Source of the DNA: an uncultured Mycoplasmatota bacterium
GTDB lineage: Bacteria; Bacillota_I; Bacilli_A; Mycoplasmatales; Mycoplasmoidaceae
Reading direction: 5' to 3'
Length of the DNA: 29,693 bases
NCBI GenBank assembly: GCA_949527715.1
Contig: CATEWF010000006.1
Location: 1-29,693, forward strand
Below the pieces are notes generated by a model. It saw only the letters and a list, made by a program, of their open reading frames with translations. It made no database searches and had not been told where the DNA came from. Both the position numbers and the translations under genes were made by a program. Shown here piece by piece: positions 17,182 through 26,244 of this stretch (position 1 is its first letter; every line of letters starts with the position of its first letter).

Positions 17182-17931
17182 TTATTCAGTCAAGATTTCA
17201 CAACCTTGATCTGTTACTAGAACCATATGTTCTCAGTGACATGTTAGTTTGTGGTTTGACGAATATACAGTTCATTTATTTTTTGAATCAATGTAATATT
17301 CGTGACCACCAGTCATTAACATAGGTTCTATGCATAACACCATACCCTTTTTGATTTTGACTCCTGTGTTGGGGTTTCCAAAGCATAAGATCATCGGATC
17401 TTCATGGACGTGGTTTCCGCATCCATGACCCCCAAAGTCACGAATCACATCATAACCATTGGTGGATGCGATTTCATATATTTTGGCACTAATATCTCCG
17501 ATATGGTTATTCGGTTTAATTAGTTTTAAGGATTCATCTAATGCTAGTTTAGTAACACGATTAATTTCGATTGCTTCACTATTATTAGATGGTTCTACCA
17601 CCAAACTAAATGCAGAATCGCATATGTGGTCTTGATAAGTAATTCCCACATCAAATGTAATTAAATCATTTGGTTGAATTATGTAGTCATCTGGAATTCC
17701 GTGAATTAACTGATCATTCACAGAAATACAAATGTGTTTAGGAAATCCGTAACATTTGTAGAAACTACAACTTGCATTATTCTGCTTTGCAACTTCATTT
17801 GCAAGTTTATCAAGAGAGATTAAGCTGACACCGGGTTTGGTTTTGTCAATTAACACTTGTCTTACTTTTTTTCAAATAGCACAAGCTTGCTTAATCAAGG
17901 CAATATCTTCATTTGATTTAAGATAAATCAT
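17182..17931 (-). CDS. map: Methionine aminopeptidase, type I
   Basis: 249 residues with three TGA Trp codons. Start ATG 17931 (MIYLKSNEDIALIKQACAIW) overlaps the adk stop as TAATG. Catalytic residues of the pita-bread fold are all present: His77 (LIHGIP), Asp94 (FDVG), Asp105 (DHICDSAF), His169 (GGHGCGNHVHEDP), Glu202 (CIEPML) and Glu234 (HWEHMV). The enzyme removes the initiator Met from nascent proteins with small second residues, using two metal ions. Type I because there is no insert in the C-terminal lobe. The adk-map-infA order is standard in Firmicutes and mollicutes. Confidence 0.97.
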
Positions 17932-18548
17932 TAGAATTTTTTAATTGCCTCAAACATTTGGTCTTGATTGTTGTTACCGTCAAATTCGACCAAGATTTGA
18001 CGGTGTTTGTAGTAGTCAATTAAAGGTTTAGTTTGTTTTTCATAAACTTCTAAACGTTTAGTTACTGAGTCAATGTTATCATCTTTTCTTTGAATTAAAG
18101 TTGTACCGTCGTGGTCACAAACGTTTTTAGATTTAGGGGGCATAAAGTAGATGTTATAAATGCTATTGCATTTAGGACACATTCTTCTACCTGAAATTCT
18201 TTTAATAATAACATCATTGTTAACGTTGATTAAAATTGCTTTATCAACTTTGGTAATTGAATCAAGATATTTTGCTTGATCAACCGTTCTTGGATAACCA
18301 TCTAAAACAATATTTTTATTTTGAATAGAGGATAATTCTTGTTTAACTAATTCATTAGTTAAATCGTCACTAACTAATTTACCAGATTGGATAACTTCAT
18401 TAATTTTTTTACCTAATGGACTATCAGATTTCATGATCTTTCTAAAAAGATCACCTGTAGATAAATGAATATATCCTAATTCATTTTTAAGTTTTGCTGA
18501 TAATGTTCCTTTGCCTGATCCTGGGGCACCTAATAATACTAATACCAT
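17931..18548 (-). CDS. adk: Adenylate kinase
   Basis: 205 residues. Catalyses ATP + AMP = 2 ADP in the cytoplasm. The P-loop GAPGSGKGT is at residues 7-15, the AMP-binding STGDLFR at 30-36 and DGYPRT at 83-88, and the LID domain after GRRMCPKC. The LID has a zinc site formed by Cys124, Cys127, Cys144 and Asp147, i.e. the Gram-positive zinc type with Asp as fourth ligand. 10 nt downstream of secY; its TAA overlaps the map ATG by one base. Confidence 0.97.
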   Translation of the reverse strand: MVLVLLGAPGSGKGTLSAKLKNELGYIHLSTGDLFRKIMKSDSPLGKKINEVIQSGKLVSDDLTNELVKQELSSIQNKNIVLDGYPRTVDQAKYLDSITKVDKAILINVNNDVIIKRISGRRMCPKCNSIYNIYFMPPKSKNVCDHDGTTLIQRKDDNIDSVTKRLEVYEKQTKPLIDYYKHRQILVEFDGNNNQDQMFEAIKKF

Positions 18549-18558
18549 AACTTACTTC

Positions 18559-19968
18559 CTATCATAACCTTGTAGTTTTAGAACTACTTGCAGACGAATC
18601 AAATGAACTAACAATTTTTGTTTTAGTAACGTTATATCCACTAGTTGTAGAAGCGGACTTAATTGAATTTCATAATTCAAGTGAACCAGAAACAATAATG
18701 ATAATACCTGTACCACCAAGAGATAAACCACTTGGAATTCCAGTAACTTTTGAAAGTATATAAGGCATTAGTGAAATGATTGCTAAGAATGGTGCACCAA
18801 TTCAATTAATTCTTGTTAGTACTTTAGTAATTTGTTTTTCAGTATCCTCACCATTCTTAACACCGGGAATAAATTTACCTGACTTTTCAAAATTTTCAGA
18901 TAATTGTTGAGGGTTAACTTGCACGTATGAATAGAAGAATGAAAACAAAATAATGAAGATGAAATACAAACTCATACCAACTCAAGAAGTTAAAGTAAAA
19001 TTCTCTTCAAGAATTCATTTTGCATTGTCTTCAGGTAAGAATTGAGCGATAGTTCCTGGGATAGTCATAATTGATGAAGCAAAAATTACAGGAATTACAC
19101 CAGCAGGATTTAACTTAATTGGTAAATAAGCTAAATCATCAATTTTTGAGCTAAAACCTTGTCCTACTTGTTGAACTGGAATTTTTCTGGTTGCTCCATT
19201 AATAAATATTGCAAAAACTAAAATCAACACAAAGAATGCAACATAAAGTAAGAATGTTAAAGCAACAGTTAAATGGTAAGTTGAGACACCCGGATTAATT
19301 TTTCCACTAATTGACTGGAATGCATATGTAAAGTCAGGAATAATTGATCCAACGATACCTGAAAGAATTAATAGGGTAACACCATTACCTACACCACGTT
19401 TGGTAATAATATCACCTATGAAAATACAAATGTAAGTTCCACCAGTTAATGTTACTAGTAAACTAATAATTTCTCCGGCATTTAATTCACTAATAGAAGA
19501 ATGTCCATAAATTGTAATGCTTGAACTTTCTCCACTTGAACCAGTTTTTAAGATCATAGCAATAACTGCATATGCTTGTGCTAAAGCAAAAGGAAGAGTT
19601 AAAAATCTTGTAATAATTTCTAATTTTCTTCTACCACGTTCGCCTTGTTTTGCCATTCTTGACAATGGTGGAATAAGATCGCTTGACAATAATTGCACAA
19701 TGATTTGTGCAGTAATATAAGGACCTACACCAACAGCAAACATTGACATTTTAGATAAACCACCACCAGCTAACAAGTTCATCATATTAGCAAATGAATC
19801 AGATTGGTGATATCCATCTGGAAGCTTAATTCCAGGTGTAGTTAAAGTACTAACAAAATGAAAGAAAATAATCAAACAAATTGTTATCAACAATGAGAAG
19901 ATAACATTTTTGTTTGTAAAAATTTCTTTAAAAGTTACTCAAAAACTTTTGTTAGCCTTTTTTTCCAT
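18559..19968 (-). CDS. secY: Preprotein translocase subunit SecY
   Basis: 469 residues with TGA as Trp. About ten membrane helices. Conserved elements are PGIKLPDG in the first periplasmic region, FAVGVGPYITAQIIVQLLSS (helix 2), IITKRGVGNGVTLLILSGIV in the helix 5 region, RKIPVQQVGQG in the C4/C5 loop that contacts the ribosome and SecA, and LNPAGVIPVIFASSIMTIPG (helix 7). The C-terminus ends ...TTRL-Trp, the Trp encoded by TGA just before TAG; under the standard code the tail would be one residue shorter. SecY is the protein-conducting channel, needed to export the signal-peptide proteins encoded downstream in this window. It overlaps the rplO stop by one base (TAATG). Confidence 0.97.
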
Positions 19969-20414
19969 TATTTAGAATATTTGATTTCTCCACCTGCATC
20001 TTTTACTAATTTAGCAGCACCTTTAGAGGCTTTGTCTACATTAATAACTAATGCTTTAGATAATTTAGCATTTCCAATTAGTTTAATTTTAGCATCTTTA
20101 GAGCTAATTAAATTTTTTTTAACTAAAATTTCTTTAGTAATTTCCTCACTACCTAGTTTAATAATTTGATTTAAAGTAATTACTTCGTAATTTTCCTTGA
20201 AGTTATAGTTGTTAAAACCAACTTTAGGGATCTTACGATATAAAGGAGTTTGTCCACCTTCAAAACCTAATCTTACTTTACCAGATTTACGAGATTTTTG
20301 ACCTTTAGTACCTTTACCAGAAGTCTTACCAATTCCACTACCAAAACCACGACCATATGTTTTAGTCTTGTGATTTCTAGAACCTTTTGTATATTTTAAT
20401 TTATTTAATTCCAT
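19968..20414 (-). CDS. rplO: 50S ribosomal protein L15
   Basis: 148 residues, standard length. The Gly/Lys/Arg-rich N-terminus (RNHKTKTYGRGFGSGIGKTS, then GKGTKGQKSRKSGKVRLGFE) and GGQTPLYRKIPKVGFNN are diagnostic. L15 is a late-assembling protein that threads through 23S rRNA near the peptidyl transferase region. It directly follows rpsE (10 nt) because rpmD (L30), which usually stands between them, is absent. Confidence 0.97.
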   Translation of the reverse strand: MELNKLKYTKGSRNHKTKTYGRGFGSGIGKTSGKGTKGQKSRKSGKVRLGFEGGQTPLYRKIPKVGFNNYNFKENYEVITLNQIIKLGSEEITKEILVKKNLISSKDAKIKLIGNAKLSKALVINVDKASKGAAKLVKDAGGEIKYSK

Positions 20415-20424
20415 TGTCTACCTC

Positions 20425-21075
20425 CTATAAGTCTTTAACTTCTTTGTCACGTAATTTAGCAACAGTTGAAGGATGCTTTTGACTTAATAAACCATTAATT
20501 GTAGCTTGAACCATATTCATCTTAGTGTTTGATCCTAAATTCTTAGTATAAACATCTTTGAATCCTGCAGATTCAATAACGGCACGAATTGCACCACCAG
20601 CAACAATACCAGTACCTGGTTTTGCAGGTTTGATTAAAACCTTAGATGCAGCTTCATAACCAGTTACTTCATGGTATAAAGTTCCTTTTTTGTTCATAAT
20701 AACTTTCTTTACATTATTACGAGCATTCTTAACTGCTTTTTTAATAGCATTTGGAACTTCAGCAGATTTACCAATACCATAACCTACTTTACCGTTTTTA
20801 TCACCAATAACAACTAAAGCAGAGAAACGCATTCTACGTCCACCCTTTGTAGTCTTTGATATTCTCTTAATATCAACAACTTTTTCTTCAAAACCACTTG
20901 TAGAGACTCTACGATTTGGTTTTTTAGGTCCACGGTTATTTTTAGAATTAGTTTTTTTTGAATCTTTAGATTCAACTTTAGCATTAGTTTTAACTTCTTT
21001 AGTTTCTACTTTTGCTTCTTTTGTTTCTTGTGCTTGTTCTACTGGTTTGTTTTCTTGTTTAATTTCGTTTGCCAT
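20425..21075 (-). CDS. rpsE: 30S ribosomal protein S5 with charged N-terminal extension
   Basis: 216 residues against about 165 for typical S5. The core starts near residue 62 (FEEKVVDIKRISKTTKGGRR) and contains the double-stranded RNA-binding and ribosomal fold (VVIGDKNGKVGYGIGKSAEV, GAASKVLIKPA-type segment, GTGIVAGGAIRAVIESAG). The first ~60 residues are Lys/Glu/Asn-rich and probably disordered (KEAKVETKEVKTNAKVESKD). S5 lines the mRNA entry side of the 30S and affects decoding fidelity. 9 nt after rplR. Similar tails occur on other r-proteins in this cluster. Confidence 0.97.
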   Translation of the reverse strand: MANEIKQENKPVEQAQETKEAKVETKEVKTNAKVESKDSKKTNSKNNRGPKKPNRRVSTSGFEEKVVDIKRISKTTKGGRRMRFSALVVIGDKNGKVGYGIGKSAEVPNAIKKAVKNARNNVKKVIMNKKGTLYHEVTGYEAASKVLIKPAKPGTGIVAGGAIRAVIESAGFKDVYTKNLGSNTKMNMVQATINGLLSQKHPSTVAKLRDKEVKDL

Positions 21076-21084
21076 ATTTTTCTC

Positions 21085-21444
21085 CTAGAATTTTAATCCG
21101 TTAGCTCTTGCTGCATCTGCTAAGGCTTTAATTTTTCCGTGATATTTGTTTCCACCACGGTCAAATACTACTGTAGTTACTTTATTAGCTACTGCTTTTT
21201 TAGCGATATCTTCACCTACTAATGTAGCATTTTTAATGTTGTTACCTTTAAGTTTTAATTGAAGAGTTGAAGAACTAAATAGTGTTTTTCCTGTTTGGTC
21301 ATCAACAATTTGAGCGACAATATTTGCATTAGATTTAGATACTACTAAACGAGGTTTGGTATTACCTACAGTTTTAAGATGCTTAGTGATTCTTTTGTGA
21401 CGAAGAGTTCTTTGTGCCTTACGATTTACATTTTGTTGTTTCAT
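21085..21444 (-). CDS. rplR: 50S ribosomal protein L18
   Basis: 119 residues, usual length. RTLRHKRITKHLKTVGNTKP, then RLVVSKSNANIVAQIVDDQT and the C-terminus KVTTVVFDRGGNKYHGKIKA with LADAARANGLKF, the invariant L18 ending. L18 binds 5S rRNA in the central protuberance together with L5. 12 nt after rplF, 9 nt before rpsE. Confidence 0.97.
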   Translation of the reverse strand: MKQQNVNRKAQRTLRHKRITKHLKTVGNTKPRLVVSKSNANIVAQIVDDQTGKTLFSSSTLQLKLKGNNIKNATLVGEDIAKKAVANKVTTVVFDRGGNKYHGKIKALADAARANGLKF

Positions 21445-21456
21445 ATTCTAATCTCC

Positions 21457-22008
21457 TTATTTCTTAGATCCTTCAGCAGTTTTACCAACCTTACGAATAA
21501 TGTGTTCATCTGAATACATAATACCTTTACCGTTATATGGTTCAGGTTTTCTAGTAATTCTTACTTTTGCTGCAAATTCACCTACAACAATCTTGTCAAT
21601 ACCATTAATTAAGATTTCGGTAGGGGTTGGACAAGTTACTTTTAAACCTTGTGGAATTTCAAATACTACTGGATGGCTAAAACCAATAGCTAAAGTTAAT
21701 TTGTTTCCACTAACTGAAGCTTTGTAACCTACACCAACAATTTTTAAATGTTTTTGGTAACCTTTATGAATACCTTCAATAGCATTAGCAATGTTTGAGT
21801 TGATTGTTCCATGAAACATTCTTGTTTGTTTTTCATCATTAACTCTTGATACCTTGATCTTATTTTCAATGTTTTCAACTTTGATTAAAGTTGATGGGTA
21901 AACAACTGTTAATGTTCCAGATTGTCCTGAAACTTTAACATCATTAGGATTGATGGTTACTGTTACACCTTGTGGGATTGGAATTAATTTATTACCTTTT
22001 CTTGACAT
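21457..22008 (-). CDS. rplF: 50S ribosomal protein L6
   Basis: 183 residues from ATG 22008 (MSRKGNKLIPIPQGVTVTIN), which follows AGGAGG; an in-frame TTG at 22023 is not needed. Two tandem L6 folds with GYKASVSGNKLTLAIGFSHP in the centre and the conserved C-terminal RKPEPYNGKGIMYSDE near residue 160. L6 lies near the factor-binding site of the large subunit. 8 nt after rpsH. Confidence 0.97.
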   Translation of the reverse strand: MSRKGNKLIPIPQGVTVTINPNDVKVSGQSGTLTVVYPSTLIKVENIENKIKVSRVNDEKQTRMFHGTINSNIANAIEGIHKGYQKHLKIVGVGYKASVSGNKLTLAIGFSHPVVFEIPQGLKVTCPTPTEILINGIDKIVVGEFAAKVRITRKPEPYNGKGIMYSDEHIIRKVGKTAEGSKK

Positions 22009-22016
22009 ATTTCCTC

Positions 22017-22415
22017 CTATCAAACATACGCGATAATTTCGCCACCTAAGTTATTTTTACGAGCAAATTTATCTGTTACAATACCTTGGCTAGTAGAAAT
22101 GATAGCAATACCTAAACCATTTAATACTTTTGGTAATTTTTTAGATTCTTGGTAAACTCTTAAACCTGGTTTAGAGATTTGCTTCATTCCGCTAATACTT
22201 GAAACAAAGTTTTTGTATTTTAATTTAATAGTAGTTACCTTGTTTGAAGATTTTTTATCCTTAGCTATTGCATAGTCTTCGATGTATCCTTGTTCTTTTA
22301 ATACATCTAAAATTGCAGTAGTTAATTTACTAGTGTAAATTGTAACTTCTGGTAATTTTGCTTTTCTAGCGTTGTTAATCTTTGTGATTAAATCTGAAAT
22401 TGGATCTATATACAT
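22017..22415 (-). CDS. rpsH: 30S ribosomal protein S8
   Basis: 132 residues, standard length. DPISDLITKINNARKAKLPE at the start, SKPGLRVYQESKKLPKVLNG, then ISTSQGIVTDKFARKNNLGG and EIIAYVW at the end. The final Trp is a TGA codon immediately followed by TAG; S8 proteins commonly end in Trp, so this is direct evidence for the code change. S8 binds the central domain of 16S rRNA and often represses its own operon. 10 nt after rpsN. Confidence 0.97.
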
Positions 22416-22425
22416 ATTTTACCTC

Positions 22426-22611
22426 CTATCAAGATGCTTTCTTTACACCAGGAATTTGTCCTTTGTGTGCTAATTCACGTAAGCAAATACGGCATAATCC
22501 GAATTTACTGTACACTCCGTGAACACGACCACAACGTACGCAACGAGTGTATTTTCTTGTTGAATACTTAGGTGTTCTTTTTTGTTTTGCAATTAATGAT
22601 TTCTTAGCCAT
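22426..22611 (-). CDS. rpsN: 30S ribosomal protein S14, zinc-binding form
   Basis: 61 residues: the short, zinc-containing S14. YTRCVRCGRVHGVYSKFGLC then RICLRELAHKGQIPGVKKAS and a final Trp encoded by TGA just before TAG. The CxxC...CxxC zinc ligands are intact (Cys24, Cys27, Cys40, Cys43). S14 is in the head of the 30S subunit. The conserved KKASW ending confirms TGA as Trp. 12 nt after rplE. Confidence 0.97.
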
Positions 22612-22623
22612 TTTTCCTCCTAA

Positions 22624-23181
22624 TTAATTGTTGCCTTTCGTTTTAGCGAATGGTAAACCAATTGCTTTTAATAATTTTCTTGCTTGTTCATCATCATTAG
22701 ATGAAGTTACAAAAGTAACATCAAATCCACGAATTTTCTTTACATCATCATAATTAATTTCTGTAAAAATAATTTGTTCTTTGATACCTAATGTATAGTT
22801 ACCATGGTGATCAAATGAACTATTAGAAATACCTTTAAAGTCTCTAACACGAGGAAGTGCAATATTAATTAAGTTTTCAATAAAGTTTCACATCTTTTCT
22901 CCTCTTAATGTGACTTTAGCACCAATACCTTGGTTTTCACGTAATTTAAAAGTAGCAATTGCTTTTTTAGAACGTGTGATTACTGGTTTTTGACCAGTAA
23001 TAGCAGTTAATTCATTAACTACTGATTCTAATAATTTAGCATCACTTGTAGCGTCACCAACACCTGAGTTAATAACGATTTTTTCAAGTTTAGGCAATTG
23101 CATAACTGATTTGTAAGCACCATCAGTCATTAATGCATTTTTAATTTGTTCTTGGTATTTTTTAGTTAATGTATTTTGCAT
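22624..23181 (-). CDS. rplE: 50S ribosomal protein L5
   Basis: 185 residues with one TGA Trp at the conserved Met-Trp-Asn-Phe position (GEKMWNFIENLINIALPRVR). Also LPKLEKIVINSGVGDATSDA, ITGQKPVITRSKKAIATFKL and the C-terminal DVTFVTSSNDDEQARKLLKA. L5 binds 5S rRNA and contacts the P-site tRNA and S13. 2 nt after rplX. The TGA means that only the first 97 residues are visible under the standard code. Confidence 0.97.
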
Positions 23182-23183
23182 AA

Positions 23184-23507
23184 TTATTTACCTGCGATTT
23201 CTGTGTTTGTTTTCTTAGCAATTCTAACTTTCTTGCCAGATTTGTTAATTTGGTAAGAAATTTTAGATACTCCTCTAGGAGCTTTTGGAGCAACTAATGC
23301 TAATTTTGATAAGTTAATTGAAGCTTCTTTTTCAATGATTCCACCTTTTTCTGCGTTAGCAGAAGGTTTAGTATGCTTTTTAACCATATTTAAACCTTCA
23401 ACAATGGCAGTATTGTTTTTAGGAAAGACTTTTAAAACAACACCTTCTTTTGTTGATAGTTTTCCAGAGATTACTCTGACTTTATCACCTTTTTTAATTC
23501 TGTTCAT
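23184..23507 (-). CDS. rplX: 50S ribosomal protein L24
   Basis: 107 residues, usual length. Starts with the KOW motif (KKGDKVRVISGKLSTKEGVV) and continues NTAIVEGLNMVKKHTKPSA, then GGIIEKEASINLSKLALVAP. L24 initiates assembly of the large subunit by binding the 5' end of 23S rRNA. 18 nt after rplN, 2 nt before rplE. Confidence 0.97.
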   Translation of the reverse strand: MNRIKKGDKVRVISGKLSTKEGVVLKVFPKNNTAIVEGLNMVKKHTKPSANAEKGGIIEKEASINLSKLALVAPKAPRGVSKISYQINKSGKKVRIAKKTNTEIAGK

Positions 23508-23525
23508 ATTAATTCCTTTCTTCCC

Positions 23526-23894
23526 TTACAATACCTCTGGAGCTAAAGAGATGATTTTTGTGAAACCTTTATCTCTTAATTCTTTAGCTACCGGACCAAA
23601 AATACGAGTTCCACGAGGTGTTTTATCTTCTTTTAATAAAACACAAGCATTATCATCAAATGCTACCTTGTTACCGTTTTCACGTTTGATGCCTTTTTTA
23701 GTTCTTACAATTACTGCTAAAAACATTTGGCCTTTTTTAACACCAGATTCTGGAATGCAATCTTTTACTGATACTTTTACAATATCACCAACTGTTGCAT
23801 ATCTTTGTCTTGAGTTACCTAGAATTTTAATAACTCCTACTTTTCTAGCACCAGAGTTATCTGCAACATTCATTCTTGTCATAAATTGAATCAT
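23526..23894 (-). CDS. rplN: 50S ribosomal protein L14
   Basis: 122 residues, exactly the family length. MIQFMTRMNVADNSGARKVG, then KVSVKDCIPESGVKKGQMFL, DDNACVLLKEDKTPRGTRIF and GPVAKELRDKGFTKIISLAP. L14 lies at the subunit interface and contacts 16S rRNA helix 14. AGGAGG upstream; 18 nt after rpsQ. Confidence 0.98.
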   Translation of the reverse strand: MIQFMTRMNVADNSGARKVGVIKILGNSRQRYATVGDIVKVSVKDCIPESGVKKGQMFLAVIVRTKKGIKRENGNKVAFDDNACVLLKEDKTPRGTRIFGPVAKELRDKGFTKIISLAPEVL

Positions 23895-23912
23895 AACTTT
23901 TTACCTCCTATA

Positions 23913-24167
23913 TTATTTAGCTTTAACTGTAATCTTTTGTAAACGGTAAAACTTTGTTTTACTAATTGGTCTTGTTTCAATGATTCTTACAGTATCTCCC
24001 ACTTTAGTTTCTTGTTTTTCATCGTGAACATGGTATTTCTTGTGAGAAATAACTTGTTTCTTATATAGTGGGTGTAAGTATTTTCTTTCTACTTCAACTA
24101 CAATAGTTTTGTTCATCTTAGTAGAAACTACTACTCCAGCGAAGACCTTACGACTATTTCTTTCCAT
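23913..24167 (-). CDS. rpsQ: 30S ribosomal protein S17
   Basis: 84 residues, standard. OB fold with RNSRKVFAGVVVSTKMNKTI, VVEVERKYLHPLYKKQVISH and GDTVRIIETRPISKTKFYRL. S17 binds the 5' domain of 16S rRNA early in assembly. Only 1 nt separates it from the extended rpmC. Confidence 0.97.
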   Translation of the reverse strand: MERNSRKVFAGVVVSTKMNKTIVVEVERKYLHPLYKKQVISHKKYHVHDEKQETKVGDTVRIIETRPISKTKFYRLQKITVKAK

Positions 24168-24168
24168 A

Positions 24169-24648
24169 TTATGCTCCTATTACCTTTCTCTTAACTTCAG
24201 TTGAAGTTTTTTTAGATTGTACTAACTTTTGGTTAGATGTATTTTTTTGTTCAACTTTAGTTATTTCAGGGTTGTTATTAGTTTTTTCTAATTTACTTGC
24301 AGCAACTGTAGATTGTGCAATTGATTGTTCAACTGTTTTGCTAGATGATTTCTTTGCAGTTTCATCTTTAGCATCAAGAGAGTTTTCAATAACATTGTTA
24401 ATTGATTTAACTTTATTGTTTTTACGGTCATACATAGTTACACCATGTGTACCAATAGTTAAATCAATACCACGAGAATTTAAAACTGTGAAAGCTTGAG
24501 CAATTGTTTTTCTAATTTCAGCGATCTTGTGAGTTTTTTCTAATTCACCAGAAGCCATTTTGAAACGTGATTCAAGCAATTGTAATTTTAATCTTACGAT
24601 TAAAGCACAAATTTCTTCATTAGTTTTTCGATTTAATTCCTTAATCAT
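24169..24648 (-). CDS. rpmC: 50S ribosomal protein L29 with long C-terminal extension
   Basis: 159 residues, more than twice the usual ~65. The L29 core is residues 1-65 (IKELNRKTNEEICALIVRLK, LQLLESRFKMASGELEKTHK, AEIRKTIAQAFTVLNSRGID). The remaining ~95 residues are Ser/Thr/Lys/Glu/Asn-rich, low complexity and probably disordered. L29 sits at the tunnel exit, where SRP and trigger factor dock, so a long tail here would project into the exit region. M. pneumoniae-group L29 proteins are also extended. Start overlaps the rplP stop by 8 nt. Confidence 0.95.
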   Translation of the reverse strand: MIKELNRKTNEEICALIVRLKLQLLESRFKMASGELEKTHKIAEIRKTIAQAFTVLNSRGIDLTIGTHGVTMYDRKNNKVKSINNVIENSLDAKDETAKKSSSKTVEQSIAQSTVAASKLEKTNNNPEITKVEQKNTSNQKLVQSKKTSTEVKRKVIGA

Positions 24649-25063
24649 TTTTTAATTCTCCTTTCTTAACAACACGAGTTAAAACGTTTAACTTGTTGCC
24701 TGCTTTTCTTAATGTGTCTTTCATTAGTGGTTCAGGGATACCTGCTAATTCAAACATAACTGTACCTTTTTTAACAACAGCTACTCATTGTTCAGGGTTA
24801 CCTTTACCTGAACCCATACGTACTTCTAATGGTTTTTTTGTTAGAGATAATTGAGGGAAGATTCGAATTCACATTTTTCCAGTTTTACCTAAAGCTTTTG
24901 ATAAAACAACACGGGCAGCTTCAATTTGTTTGTCAGTAATTCAATTACCAGTTGTTGCCATTAATCCGTATTCACCAAAAGCAACATATTTGTTACCTTT
25001 AGCTTTACCATCGTATCTAGTACGATGTGGTTTACGATATTTTACACGTTTTGGTTGCATCAT
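24641..25063 (-). CDS. rplP: 50S ribosomal protein L16
   Basis: 140 residues with three TGA Trp codons, so no long standard-code frame exists here. MMQPKRVKYRKPHRTRYDGK, then GLMATTGNWITDKQIEAARV, GKMWIRIFPQLSLTKKPLEV, RMGSGKGNPEQWVAVVKKGT and VMFELAGIPEPLMKDTLRKA are diagnostic. Two adjacent ATGs (25063 and 25060) are possible starts. L16 contacts the aminoacyl-tRNA elbow in the A site. 2 nt after rpsC; its last codons overlap the rpmC start by 8 nt. Confidence 0.97.
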
Positions 25064-25065
25064 AA

Positions 25066-25833
25066 TTATTTAGCCTCCTTATTAGCAACAGCTGCAGGTT
25101 TGCTGTTTCTTGTAGGTTTGTTGCTGTGACGGTTGTTACGTTTCTTGTCACCAAATTTGTCTTGTTGTTTAATAACAACTTGGTTGTTTAACCCTTTTGC
25201 AAAGATTTCACCACGGTTAATTCAAACTTTAACACCGATTTTACCATAAGTTGTTAATGCTTCTTCAATAGCATAATCAATATCAGCTCTTAAAGTAGTT
25301 AAAGGAATAACACCATGAGAATAACCTTCTTCTCTAGCCATTTCAGCACCACCTAAACGACCAGAAACTGTAGTTTTAATACCTAAAGCACCAGAACCCA
25401 TAACCTTTTTGATAGCTATTTTTTGAGCATTTCTAAATGAAACACGGTTTTCGATAGCATCAGCAATTTCTCTAGCAATTACTCTAGCACTTGTTGCTGG
25501 GTTTCCGTGAGCAATAACGTTTACATTAACTTTTGTTTTTCTACCAACAATTTTATTAATAGCAAGAGTGACTACAGGAATGTTAGTACCTTCTTTACCA
25601 ATGATTAAACCTGGTTGACCACAAGTAATAAATACATCTACATTCTTTTGAGTTCTTTCGATTTCTACATTAACGATTTGAGCAGTTTTGTAAGCAGACA
25701 ACACATATTTACGAATTTTTTCGTCTTCAACTAATCATTGTGCTACTTGTTGATCGTTCTTAGCGATTCAACGAGAATTTCAATTTTTGTTGATTCCATA
25801 ACGTAATCCATTAGGATTGATTTTTTGCGCCAT
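25066..25833 (-). CDS. rpsC: 30S ribosomal protein S3 with basic C-terminal tail
   Basis: 255 residues with several TGA Trp codons near both ends (NKNWNSRWIAKNDQQVAQWL and VWINRGEIFAKG). KH domain GLIIGKEGTNIPVVTLAINK; C-terminal domain with RAQKIAIKK-type RNAQKIAIKKVMGSGALGIK, SGRLGGAEMAREEGYSHGVI and PLTTLRADIDYAIEEALTTY. The final ~30 residues (QQDKFGDKKRNNRHSNKPTR onward) are basic and low complexity. S3 forms the mRNA entry helicase with S4 and S5. TAATG overlap with rplV. Confidence 0.97.
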
Positions 25834-26234
25834 TATTTCTTACCTCCTTTTTTAGCTTTTTTAGCTTTAATAGCTAATAAGTCTTTTTCTCTTTGTTTAG
25901 GATCGTCACTTAAAACGATTTCAATATGGCTTGTACGTTTTCTAATCATATTAGAAGAACCTTTAGCACGTGGTAAAGCACGTTTCATTGTAGTTCCTTG
26001 ATTAGCTACTATATGGTAGATGTATAAGTTATCAACACTACTAAAACCTTTAGTGTTAGTTGCGTTTGCAATAGCAGAATTTAATAGCTTCTTGATGATA
26101 GGAGCCATTTTCTTTTCAGTGTGATCAAGAATTACAATAGCATCTTTAACTTTTTTGCCACGAATTAAATCACAAACTAATTTAGCTTTAGATGATGAAA
26201 CACGAATATTTCTTTGAATTGCGTATGCTTTCAT
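25833..26234 (-). CDS. rplV: 50S ribosomal protein L22
   Basis: 133 residues. AIQRNIRVSSSKAKLVCDLI and RGKKVKDAIVILDHTEKKMA at the start, then LLNSAIANATNTKGFS and the tunnel-lining hairpin GTTMKRALPRAKGSSNMIRK, RTSHIEIVLSD. A short Lys-rich tail (KAKKAKKGGKK) extends past the usual end. L22 lines the nascent-peptide tunnel near the macrolide site. 10 nt after rpsS. Confidence 0.97.
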   Translation of the reverse strand: MKAYAIQRNIRVSSSKAKLVCDLIRGKKVKDAIVILDHTEKKMAPIIKKLLNSAIANATNTKGFSSVDNLYIYHIVANQGTTMKRALPRAKGSSNMIRKRTSHIEIVLSDDPKQREKDLLAIKAKKAKKGGKK

Positions 26235-26244
26235 ATATTACCCC

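Noticed and set aside
22006..22023. Upstream TTG start for rplF
   Set aside because: The ATG at 22008 has a perfect AGGAGG and matches the family N-terminus; the TTG would overlap rpsH.
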